From Halobacteriales archaeon (GTDB lineage Archaea; Thermoplasmatota; E2; JACPAO01; JAHFTW01): 7,943 bases of DNA. Below, one piece after another: positions 1-4,938 of the stretch. The stretch spans positions 1 through 7,943 of the forward strand of contig JAIVGU010000200.1 in assembly GCA_020201445.1 (NCBI GenBank), written 5' to 3'. Both the position numbers and the translations under genes were made by a program. The notes below the pieces were generated by a model. The model was given only the letters and a program-made list of their open reading frames with translations, was not told the origin of the DNA and made no database searches. Each line of letters opens with the position of its first letter. The first letter of the stretch is position 1.

Positions 1-1
1 G

Positions 2-91
2 GCCTACATCGTGCGGCTCGGCGGGCCCGGCGTCCAGTTCGAGGCCGCTCCCGCGCTTCCCGCCGAGGCCGAGGGCGCGACCCCTGCCTGA
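2..91 (+). CDS. C-terminal end of an unidentified protein (partial)
   Basis: An open frame enters from the left edge and ends at a TGA at 89-91. It gives 29 residues beginning AYIVRLGGPGVQFEAAP and ending in an Ala/Glu/Pro-rich tail. Codon third positions are nearly all G or C, as in the confirmed genes here. The short hydrophobic strand followed by a flexible acidic tail looks like a normal protein C-terminus, but it is too short to assign a family. A GC-rich hairpin and a TATA-like element lie between it and the next gene, so the two are probably separate transcription units. The frame is fairly secure; the function is unknown. Confidence 0.5.
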   Translation, partial: AYIVRLGGPGVQFEAAPALPAEAEGATPA

Positions 92-127
92 CCGCGAAGC
101 CCAGGAAAACCACGCGTCCAGCACGTC

Positions 128-144
128 CGCGGGCCTCGCGGCCC
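128..144 (+). terminator. Short GC-rich hairpin between genes
   Basis: Two mutually exclusive short stems can form: CCGCG/CGCGG (128-142) or GGGCC/GGCCC with a TCGC loop (131-144). There is no U-rich tract after it, so a terminator role is only a guess. It lies after the stop of the upstream gene and before the TATA-like box of the lipoprotein gene. Confidence 0.2.
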
Positions 145-164
145 AAGAGGAGCGCCGACACAAC

Positions 165-171
165 CCTTAAT
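165..171 (+). promoter_or_regulatory. TATA-like box of the propeller lipoprotein gene
   Basis: CCTTAAT is the only AT-rich run in a GC-rich spacer. Its centre lies about 27 bases before the ATG at 196, the distance expected between an archaeal TATA box and the transcription start, so the mRNA would be leaderless. No Shine-Dalgarno sequence is visible before this ATG, which agrees with leaderless translation. Confidence 0.5.
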
Positions 172-195
172 CCGCACCCCCGAGTCGGCGCACCC

Positions 196-1689
196 ATGTC
201 CTGGAGACTCCTGGCCGTCGCGGCCTTCGTCACCGCTGGATTGGCCGGCTGCATCGAGCAGCCTGCCACCCCCGTCAACGACCCGGCGCTCGCCCCCGGC
301 TCCCTGCTGGGCACGCTCGGCATCGACCACCTGCTCTTCGCCGGCAAGCCGCTGTGGAACGACCCGCAGAACACGCCCCACCCGAAGTGGGGGTGGGCCA
401 CCCTGAGCAGCCCGCCCGACGGCATCCTGCCCCCGGCGTGGCGCCCCATCAACGGCACCCCGCTCCCCGACCACATCCAGGGCCTCAAGCTGGCGGCCAA
501 GTCGCCGCCCGAGGTGTTCGCCGGCGCCGGCATCGCCCTCTTCGGCAGCATCGCGGTCGTCCCCGAGGACCGCCAGATGACCCACATCGTGGACATCTCG
601 CAGCCGCTGCACCCCCGCGAGCTCGGCCAGGTCGAGTCGCACGGCCGCGGCGCCGCCATCATCGCCTTCCCCGACGGCCGCCTCGTCGCCGCCAGCGCCA
701 CCACGCCCGGCTTCGACGTCATCGACTTCACCGACCCCGCCCACCCGGTCGTCGTCAACCAGACCGAGGTGCCCGTCAACGGCGGCCACAAGCTGGGCGT
801 CGTCCCGGGCACGCCCATCCTCTACAACGCGGGCAGCGGCGGCGGCGACCCCGGCGTCGCGGGCCAGCCCCACCCGCTCTACGGCCCTGGCCTGTGCAAC
901 GCCGACATCAGCCAATGCACCGGCTACACGGAGATCTACAACCTCACCGACCCCGCGCACCCCCGGCTGGTGCAGAACTTCCAGAACGGCCTCGCGTGCC
1001 ACCACATCTTCTTCTGGAACGCCCCCGACGGCAGCCGCCAGCGCGCCGTCTGCGCCGGCATCCAGTACACGCAACTGTGGGACACCGCCGACCCGGAGCA
1101 CCCCAAGGTCCTCGTCAGCCTCCCGGTCCACACCGGCGTCCCCGGCACGCCGAGCCAGATGGCCTCCGTCGCCGCCTTCAGCCACTCCGCTGGCCTCAAC
1201 ACGAAGGGCAACATCCTGTATGTGGGCGACGAGAACATGGGCGGCGGCCTGCCCCCCGGCTGCCTGGCTGGCACCGCCACCCCGTCGGAGACCCCCTTCA
1301 CCGGGACGCCCGTCCCGGCGGGCGGCACCGACGCCGGCACCCCCGTGGGCGCCACCTGGTTCTACGACGTGAGCGACGAGCAGAGCCCGCGCCTGCTGGG
1401 CTACTTCGCGCCGCCCCGCGACGCCGACCACAACACCGAGCGCAGCTGCACCACCCACCACGGCCGCATCGTCCCCGACAAGGAGGGCCGCGACCTGCTG
1501 GCGATGAGCTACTACCAGGACGGCGTCATCCTCGTCGACTTCACCGGCGTCGACGCCGCGGCGGGCGTGCTGCCCAAGGTCGTGGACGAGTTCAGCAGCC
1601 ACTCGGACACCTGGGAGACCTGGTACTACGACGGCTACCTGTTCACCGGCGACCTGGCGCGCGGCATGGACGTTCTCGCGTTCAGGTGA
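196..1689 (+). CDS. LVIVD-type seven-bladed beta-propeller lipoprotein
   Basis: A 497-residue protein with an N-terminal signal sequence and lipobox LAGC (Cys19), so it is probably exported and lipid-anchored at the outer face of the membrane. Seven LVIVD-like motifs are spaced along it: near 128-146 (THIVDISQPLHPRELGQV), 172-192 (FDVIDFTDPAHPVVV), 244-262 (TEIYNLTDPAHPRLV), 291-309, 386-404, 443-466 and the terminal 490-497 (GMDVLAFR). This fits a seven-bladed propeller whose last strand is the extreme C-terminus. Histidines recur in comparable loops (H198, H269/H270, H330, H421/H422, H469), with Cys268 and Cys418 beside two of the pairs, which could suggest metal binding (inference). The substrate or partner is unknown; LVIVD proteins are generally poorly characterised surface proteins. 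The ATG at 196 is chosen because it gives the lipobox and sits at leaderless distance from a TATA-like box. The final 73 bases are duplicated downstream at 1772-1844. Confidence 0.85.
   Translation: MSWRLLAVAAFVTAGLAGCIEQPATPVNDPALAPGSLLGTLGIDHLLFAGKPLWNDPQNTPHPKWGWATLSSPPDGILPPAWRPINGTPLPDHIQGLKLAAKSPPEVFAGAGIALFGSIAVVPEDRQMTHIVDISQPLHPRELGQVESHGRGAAIIAFPDGRLVAASATTPGFDVIDFTDPAHPVVVNQTEVPVNGGHKLGVVPGTPILYNAGSGGGDPGVAGQPHPLYGPGLCNADISQCTGYTEIYNLTDPAHPRLVQNFQNGLACHHIFFWNAPDGSRQRAVCAGIQYTQLWDTADPEHPKVLVSLPVHTGVPGTPSQMASVAAFSHSAGLNTKGNILYVGDENMGGGLPPGCLAGTATPSETPFTGTPVPAGGTDAGTPVGATWFYDVSDEQSPRLLGYFAPPRDADHNTERSCTTHHGRIVPDKEGRDLLAMSYYQDGVILVDFTGVDAAAGVLPKVVDEFSSHSDTWETWYYDGYLFTGDLARGMDVLAFR
1617..1689 (+). 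repeat. Direct repeat copy 1: in-gene 3' end of the propeller gene
   Basis: These 73 bases, ending in the TGA stop, match 1772-1844 at a fixed offset of 155 bases without gaps. There are nine mismatches: one at 1650, and eight in the last 16 bases, in the codons for V, L, A and R and in the stop. All are synonymous, so both copies encode the same 23 residues, TWYYDGYLFTGDLARG followed by MDVLAFR and a stop. Confidence 0.9.
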
Positions 1690-1704
1690 AACTGCGGCGG
1701 CTAT

Positions 1705-1764
1705 GTGGGGCTGCTTGCAGCCCCACGACGCGCCAGGGTGACGCCTGGGGGCGCAGCCCCCGGG
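1705..1764 (+). repeat. Hairpin cluster between the duplicated gene tails
   Basis: Two strong inverted repeats and one weak one are packed into 60 bases. The first is a perfect 10+10 palindrome, GTGGGGCTGC at 1705-1714 and GCAGCCCCAC at 1717-1726. The last is CCTGGGGGC at 1744-1752 against GCCCCCGGG at 1756-1764, with one T-G wobble and a GCA loop. A weak CCAGG/CCTGG pair (1733-1737, 1744-1748) overlaps the last stem. The GGGGC-TGC/GCA-GCCCC theme shared by the two strong stems resembles REP-type palindromes. It could be a REP-like or MITE-like remnant, or act as an mRNA 3' structure. No U-rich tract follows directly. Confidence 0.6.
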
Positions 1765-1771
1765 CCGCGGG

Positions 1772-1844
1772 GACCTGGTACTACGACGGCTACCTGTTCA
1801 CCGGTGACCTGGCGCGCGGCATGGACGTCTTGGCCTTCCGCTAG
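1772..1844 (+). repeat. Direct repeat copy 2: displaced, orphan 3' end of the propeller gene
   Basis: A second copy of the final 73 bases of the upstream gene, including its own in-frame stop (TAG instead of TGA). It encodes exactly the same last 23 residues despite nine base changes (GGC/GGT, GTT/GTC, CTC/TTG, GCG/GCC, AGG/CGC, TGA/TAG). The 155-base offset is not a multiple of three, so it is out of frame with the gene and is not a readthrough extension. No body of a second propeller gene precedes it. The synonymous-only divergence means both copies evolved under protein-level selection before they came to lie side by side, so this is an orphaned tail from an allele or paralogue rather than a fresh duplication. 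Confidence 0.8.
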
Positions 1845-1857
1845 GACAAGCTTGGCG

Positions 1858-1885
1858 CCCTTTCCCTTTCCTCCTCCCTCTTCTC
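1858..1885 (+). terminator. Pyrimidine-only tract, possible archaeal terminator
   Basis: An uninterrupted 28-base run of C and T follows the displaced gene tail, and a further T/C-rich stretch reaches about 1910. Archaeal termination typically occurs at T-rich tracts in the non-template strand without a required hairpin, so this could end the propeller-gene transcript. T is only about half of the run, which keeps confidence low. The rest of the spacer to 1950 shows no gene. A weak TCTAGA around 1925-1930 is the nearest AT-rich element before the next ATG. Confidence 0.35.
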
Positions 1886-1950
1886 GGCTTGCTTCTGTGT
1901 CTCCCATCCTTGGTGGAGCCTCCATCTAGACGCAAGGCCGACCCAAAGGC

Positions 1951-2922
1951 ATGCCAGAGACTTCGCCACAGGGCCAGACCACCAACCCCTCCACCGTTCC
2001 GACCGAGAAGCGCAGCCGCCCGCCAGGGGAGCTGGGCGGCCACACCGTCATGCCGTGGGAGCAGGGCGAGGGCCAGCAGGCCCCCAGCCACATCCCCGCC
2101 GGCAGCGACGCCACCTCCACCGCCTCCGGCGGCTCCAGCAAGAGCGTCCCTCCCCCCGCCAGCGGGCAGGGCCACGACGGGCTGGGGCAGGGCGCTGGCG
2201 CCAGCACCGCCAAGGCCGCCGACGGCATGACGCCGCCCGCCTCGGAGTCGATGGGGGTCGCGCCGCCGCGCCCCGCCTCCACCCGGCCCCCCGAGGGCAG
2301 CGCCGGGTCGCCTGGCAGGCCGAACCCGAACGCCAAGCCGATGGAGCTCGAGCAGCAGCACCCGGAGGGCATGGAGGCCGCGCGCGGCATCCCCAAGGGG
2401 TCGATGCAGGTGGAACGCGACGAGGCGCCGCAGGACGCCATGGCGGGCGCCCCGCCGACGGCGCACAAGGCGACGCCACAGGCCACGCGGGACCAGCCCG
2501 AGCGACAGATCGAGGGCGGCGACGAGACGAAGGCCGCGCCCAAGAAGCCGGTGACGCCCACCGCCGCCCAGGCCAAGCCCGCCCCCGAGGCCGTTGACGC
2601 GACCGCCAAGGCATCCACGCCGACGGCAGCCAAGCCCGTGCCCACCAGGGAGGGCGCCGCCAAGCCCATGGTCCCCTCGACTGGCCAAGACGCCGCGAAG
2701 GCCGCCTCGGGCGCCCCGGTCCACCCGACCAACCCCGCGATGCAGCAAGCCTCCGGGCAGGCGGACCCGCAGGAGGACAAGCTCATCGAGGCCCTGGACA
2801 AGCGGCTGGCCGAGATGCTGGCGCGCGCCCTCCACGAGACGGTCGCCACCGCCGTGCGCGAGACCCGCTCCCCGCCACGCCCGCAGGCCCCGCCGCCGGA
2901 GCAGCCCGTGAAGAAGCCGTGA
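1951..2922 (+). CDS. Low-complexity, probably disordered protein with C-terminal amphipathic helix
   Basis: A 323-residue open frame, not assignable to a family. Residues 1-270 are dominated by Ala, Pro, Gly, Ser, Thr, Gln and charged residues with very few aromatics and no signal peptide or membrane segment, as expected of an intrinsically disordered protein. Around residues 190-260 there are degenerate Ala/Lys/Pro repeats (PTAAQAKPAPEA, PTAAKPVPT, REGAAKP) recalling histone H1-like tails. The only segment likely to fold is about 272-302 (QEDKLIEALDKRLAEMLARAL and onward), a heptad-like amphipathic helix suited to oligomerisation or partner binding. A Pro-rich tail ending PVKKP follows. Long frames on the opposite strand cover the same bases but read as Arg/Gly/Ala-rich shadows and run into corA. 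The start is the first ATG; no clear Shine-Dalgarno or TATA box supports it. Alternatives are a scaffold, nucleoid or surface-associated protein, or a spurious frame in GC-rich DNA. Confidence 0.6.
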   Translation: MPETSPQGQTTNPSTVPTEKRSRPPGELGGHTVMPWEQGEGQQAPSHIPAGSDATSTASGGSSKSVPPPASGQGHDGLGQGAGASTAKAADGMTPPASESMGVAPPRPASTRPPEGSAGSPGRPNPNAKPMELEQQHPEGMEAARGIPKGSMQVERDEAPQDAMAGAPPTAHKATPQATRDQPERQIEGGDETKAAPKKPVTPTAAQAKPAPEAVDATAKASTPTAAKPVPTREGAAKPMVPSTGQDAAKAASGAPVHPTNPAMQQASGQADPQEDKLIEALDKRLAEMLARALHETVATAVRETRSPPRPQAPPPEQPVKKP

Positions 2923-2968
2923 GCCAAGCCTTCGCCTTCATGGCCCGCTGCGCGTCCGGCCGCAAGCC

Positions 2969-3040
2969 GTCGGAGCCACCTCAGATGGACCCAGATTTCC
3001 TCAAAGAGGGAATCAGAGTGCATCTGAGGATGCTCTCGAC
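2969..3040. repeat. 72-base imperfect palindrome upstream of corA
   Basis: A long dyad centred at 3004. Paired arms are GATTTCCTC (2994-3002) with GAGGGAATC (3006-3014, one wobble) around an AAA loop; CCTCAGATG (2979-2987) with CATCTGAGG (3021-3029, perfect); GAGC (2973-2976) with GCTC (3032-3035); and GTCG (2969-2972) with CGAC (3037-3040) after a one-base bulge. It is less GC-rich than its surroundings. It may be a palindromic mobile element or a structured RNA. Nothing else is evident in the 180-base spacer except the TATA-like box of corA. Confidence 0.7.
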
Positions 3041-3068
3041 AGGGGCAACGCCCGGGCGCTTCGCCTCC

Positions 3069-3075
3069 GTTAAAT
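3069..3075 (+). promoter_or_regulatory. TATA-like box of corA
   Basis: GTTAAAT is the only AT-rich heptamer in this part of the spacer. It is centred about 31 bases before the ATG at 3103, consistent with a leaderless or very short-leader archaeal transcript. It favours the ATG at 3103 over the in-frame TTG at 3088. Confidence 0.5.
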
Positions 3076-3102
3076 GGCCGCCCCGGCTTGCGGCGCGCGC
3101 CG

Positions 3103-4053
3103 ATGCAGGTGCTCCAGTTCTCCAAGGGGGCGTGGTGCCGCACCGACGAGCTGGAGCCCGAGGCGGCCCGCGAGCTGGCGTGGGGCCCGACGCACGTGTG
3201 GATCCGCCTGGAGGGGCTGGAGCAGTCCAAGCTGGAGAACTTGGGCGCCACCTTCAACCTGCACACCCTGGCCATCGAGGACGTGCGCAACCACCGCCAG
3301 CGCCCCAAGGTGGAGGACTACCCGGACCTGACCTTCGTGGTGGTGCGCGTCCCCCGCCTCGCCGAGGACGGCATGGAGTGGCTCACCGTCGGCCTGTTCC
3401 TCGGCCCCGACTTCCTCATCACCGCCTGCACCGACCCGGTGGCGGAGCTGGACGCCGTCGAGCGGCGCCTGGTGACGGCCAAGCCGAGCGCCAGGACCAG
3501 CAGCATCGACCACGTCTTCTACCAGGTCCTCGACACCGTCGTCGACGCCTACTTCCCGGTCCTGGACGACCTGGAGGACCGCATCGAGGCGCTGGAGGAG
3601 GGCGTGCTGGAGGGCGCCGAGCGCAACGAGCTGGAGCGCATCCAGGGCATCAAGCGCCTAGTGAGCCGCACCCGCAAGACCATCATGCCGATGCGGGAGG
3701 CGATGGTGGCGCTGGAGCGCGGCGACCACCCGCACATCGGCCCGGACACCCGCATCTACCTGCGCGACGTGGCCGACCACATGACCCGGTTGGCGGAGCG
3801 CCTCGAGCACGTGCGCGAGATGGCCATCCTGGCGCAGGAGACCTACAACGCGACGCTGGCCAACCAGACCAACATCGTCGTCAAGCGCCTCGCCGGCATC
3901 ACACTGGTGCTCACCATCCCCATGCTCATCGGGACGTTGTGGGGCATGAACCTGCCCGGCATCCCGCAGTGGAACTTCATGGCCTTCGTGGTGGTGTGCG
4001 CGTTCAGCATGGTGCCGGCGTACCTGGTGGCGCGGCGCTGGGACTGGCTCTGA
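3103..4053 (+). CDS. corA: CorA-family divalent cation (Mg2+/Co2+) channel
   Basis: A 316-residue protein matching CorA in length and architecture. A soluble alpha/beta N-terminal domain (about 1-130, including FNLHTLAIEDVRNHRQRPKVEDY) is followed by long charged helices (about 135-255) forming the stalk. Two C-terminal membrane helices follow, about 262-280 and 291-311. The first ends in the hallmark Gly-Met-Asn at 281-283 (TLWGMN), the selectivity signature of this pentameric channel. The short external loop after GMN (LPGIPQ) has none of the acidic residues of the better-known MPEL loop, as in some other archaeal CorA-like proteins. A basic C-terminus (ARRWDWL) is cytoplasmic. It probably admits Mg2+ and possibly Co2+ or Ni2+. 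The ATG at 3103 is preferred because of the TATA-like box about 31 bases upstream. The gene stands alone, flanked by a palindrome and a MITE-like element. Confidence 0.93.
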   Translation: MQVLQFSKGAWCRTDELEPEAARELAWGPTHVWIRLEGLEQSKLENLGATFNLHTLAIEDVRNHRQRPKVEDYPDLTFVVVRVPRLAEDGMEWLTVGLFLGPDFLITACTDPVAELDAVERRLVTAKPSARTSSIDHVFYQVLDTVVDAYFPVLDDLEDRIEALEEGVLEGAERNELERIQGIKRLVSRTRKTIMPMREAMVALERGDHPHIGPDTRIYLRDVADHMTRLAERLEHVREMAILAQETYNATLANQTNIVVKRLAGITLVLTIPMLIGTLWGMNLPGIPQWNFMAFVVVCAFSMVPAYLVARRWDWL

Positions 4054-4065
4054 TTCGCCCTGTTT

Positions 4066-4223
4066 GAACCACGCATTGCACGAAGTCCACGAATCCGGTC
4101 CATGCCATCCGTAGTTTGGTCGGTCATCTCGGCGCACACGAAACCCCGGATTCCACGGACCCCCTGAATCGGAGACAGCAAAAAAAAACGGGGCATCCGC
4201 GTCATCCGCGAAATCCGCGGTTC
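4066..4223. mobile_element. MITE-like palindromic interspersed element
   Basis: A 158-bp element with imperfect terminal inverted repeats. The left end begins GAACCACGCATTGCACGAAG and the right end, on the other strand, begins GAACCGCGGATTTCGCGGAT. Both ends carry CACGAA- or CGCGGA-type motifs iterated about every 10-11 bases. Internal arms GAATCCG (about 4090) and CGGATTC (about 4147) add further dyad symmetry, and an A9 run lies at 4180-4188. Base composition is less GC-rich than the flanking genes. TTCGCCCTG at 4054-4062 and TTCGCCGTG at 4221-4229 are near-identical and could be remnants of a target duplication. The design matches GAACCACGAAT-type palindromes I recall as abundant in several bacterial phyla, where they generate spurious short ORFs. 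It encodes no transposase, so it would be non-autonomous. Confidence 0.65.
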
Positions 4224-4284
4224 GCCGTGACCGGAGGTGTTCCGGCGCAAAGCCACTCCAAGCAAGTTGTTTCCGGCGGCATCC

Positions 4285-4290
4285 CTTATC
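4285..4290 (+). promoter_or_regulatory. TATA-like box and Shine-Dalgarno of the rubrerythrin-like gene
   Basis: CTTATC at 4285-4290 is centred about 40 bases before the ATG at 4327, implying a short leader of about 13 bases. A GGGTGGAG at 4310-4317, complementary in part to the 3' end of 16S rRNA, lies within that leader about 10 bases before the ATG. This supports 4327 rather than the far-upstream in-frame ATG at 4237. Confidence 0.4.
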
Positions 4291-4326
4291 CTCCCGGGCC
4301 CATCCACAGGGGTGGAGAGTCCCTCC

Positions 4327-4938
4327 ATGAGCAACGACGACTTTGTCCCCACCGGCGACGCCCACCTGGATGCCATCGAGCGCTTCTTCCGCGAGGCGGA
4401 GGTCGGCCTGACGGTCGCCGACAACTTCCGCGCCGGCGTCGAGGTCGAGGAGTACGAGAACGACTCCCTCTACGCGGGCTTCGCGACGGTCGCGCGCGCG
4501 GCCGGCTACACCGACCTGGCCAATCTCTTCACCAAGGTCGCCGGCGAGGAGAAGCTGCACGCCGTCTGGATGCGCGAGGCCGACCCCGAGCTGACGGCGC
4601 GCACCTTCGCCCCCGGCGCCCCCGAGAGCCAGGCCGCCAAGGCCATCCGCCGCCAGATTGCGGAGCAGGAGGAGCTGGTCGCCGCCGTGGCCGCCCGCGT
4701 CCACGGCGAGCCCGCCCTGCGCCGCCAGGTCGTGGAGCGGATGCTGCACGTGGCCATCAGCGTCGAGAGCATCGAGGCGCACACCACCTACCCCGAGTTC
4801 GCCCGCGCGGCCCGCGCCGGCGGCAACGAGACGCTGGCGCGCATGTACGAGCGCGTGCAGGCCAGCGAGGCGCAGCACCACCAGTGGTACAGCGCGGCGC
4901 TGAAGCAGGTCCTCGCCGCCGACCCCATGGTCGCCTAG
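4327..4938 (+). CDS. Rubrerythrin-like ferritin-fold diiron protein
   Basis: A 203-residue cytoplasmic four-helix protein of the rubrerythrin/ferritin-like superfamily, without the C-terminal rubredoxin domain of classical rubrerythrin. Helix A carries E42 followed by the typical Y/F-A run (SLYAGFATVARAAG). Helix B has the first ExxH, E75-H78 (GEEKLHAVW). Helix C has E150 with the family-like YPEFARAARAGG at 155-166. Helix D has the second ExxH, E181-H184 (SEAQHHQWY). These supply a plausible diiron site for peroxide reduction or oxygen scavenging. In my alignment the extra Glu that follows the helix C ligand in rubrerythrin (EWTEMYPEF) is replaced by Thr153, so the site may differ from peroxide-type rubrerythrin. 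The stop codon directly abuts the ATG of the prenyltransferase gene, indicating co-transcription. The upstream in-frame extension (4237-4326) is rejected because it runs through the promoter region. Confidence 0.8.
   Translation: MSNDDFVPTGDAHLDAIERFFREAEVGLTVADNFRAGVEVEEYENDSLYAGFATVARAAGYTDLANLFTKVAGEEKLHAVWMREADPELTARTFAPGAPESQAAKAIRRQIAEQEELVAAVAARVHGEPALRRQVVERMLHVAISVESIEAHTTYPEFARAARAGGNETLARMYERVQASEAQHHQWYSAALKQVLAADPMVA

Noticed and set aside
4..1602. Long minus-strand open frame opposite the propeller gene
   Set aside because: Its Ala/Gly/Arg/Val-rich, repetitive translation is a typical shadow of a GC-rich gene. The plus-strand frame has a lipobox, LVIVD motifs and a promoter.
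1690..1771. In-frame intervening sequence (intein, intron or bypass) splitting the propeller gene
   Set aside because: The gene is complete with its own stop at 1687-1689, so nothing needs removing. Removal would give the identical protein, which better fits duplication than a spliced insert.
354..1844. Plus-strand frame ending in the displaced propeller tail, suggesting a fused or frameshifted second protein
   Set aside because: Upstream of 1772 it is an Arg/Pro-rich out-of-frame reading of the propeller gene. It enters the tail copy in phase only by chance of the 155-base offset.
1926..3308. Minus-strand frame of 460 codons covering the low-complexity gene and the start of corA
   Set aside because: It runs into the well-supported corA gene and has no recognisable domain. 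The plus-strand reading has a sensible C-terminal helix.
4066..4223. CRISPR-like spaced repeats (CATCCGCG, AATCCGCGG)
   Set aside because: The motifs are only 8-10 bases and 10-11 bases apart, with no spacer-sized units. They fit the termini of a palindromic element.
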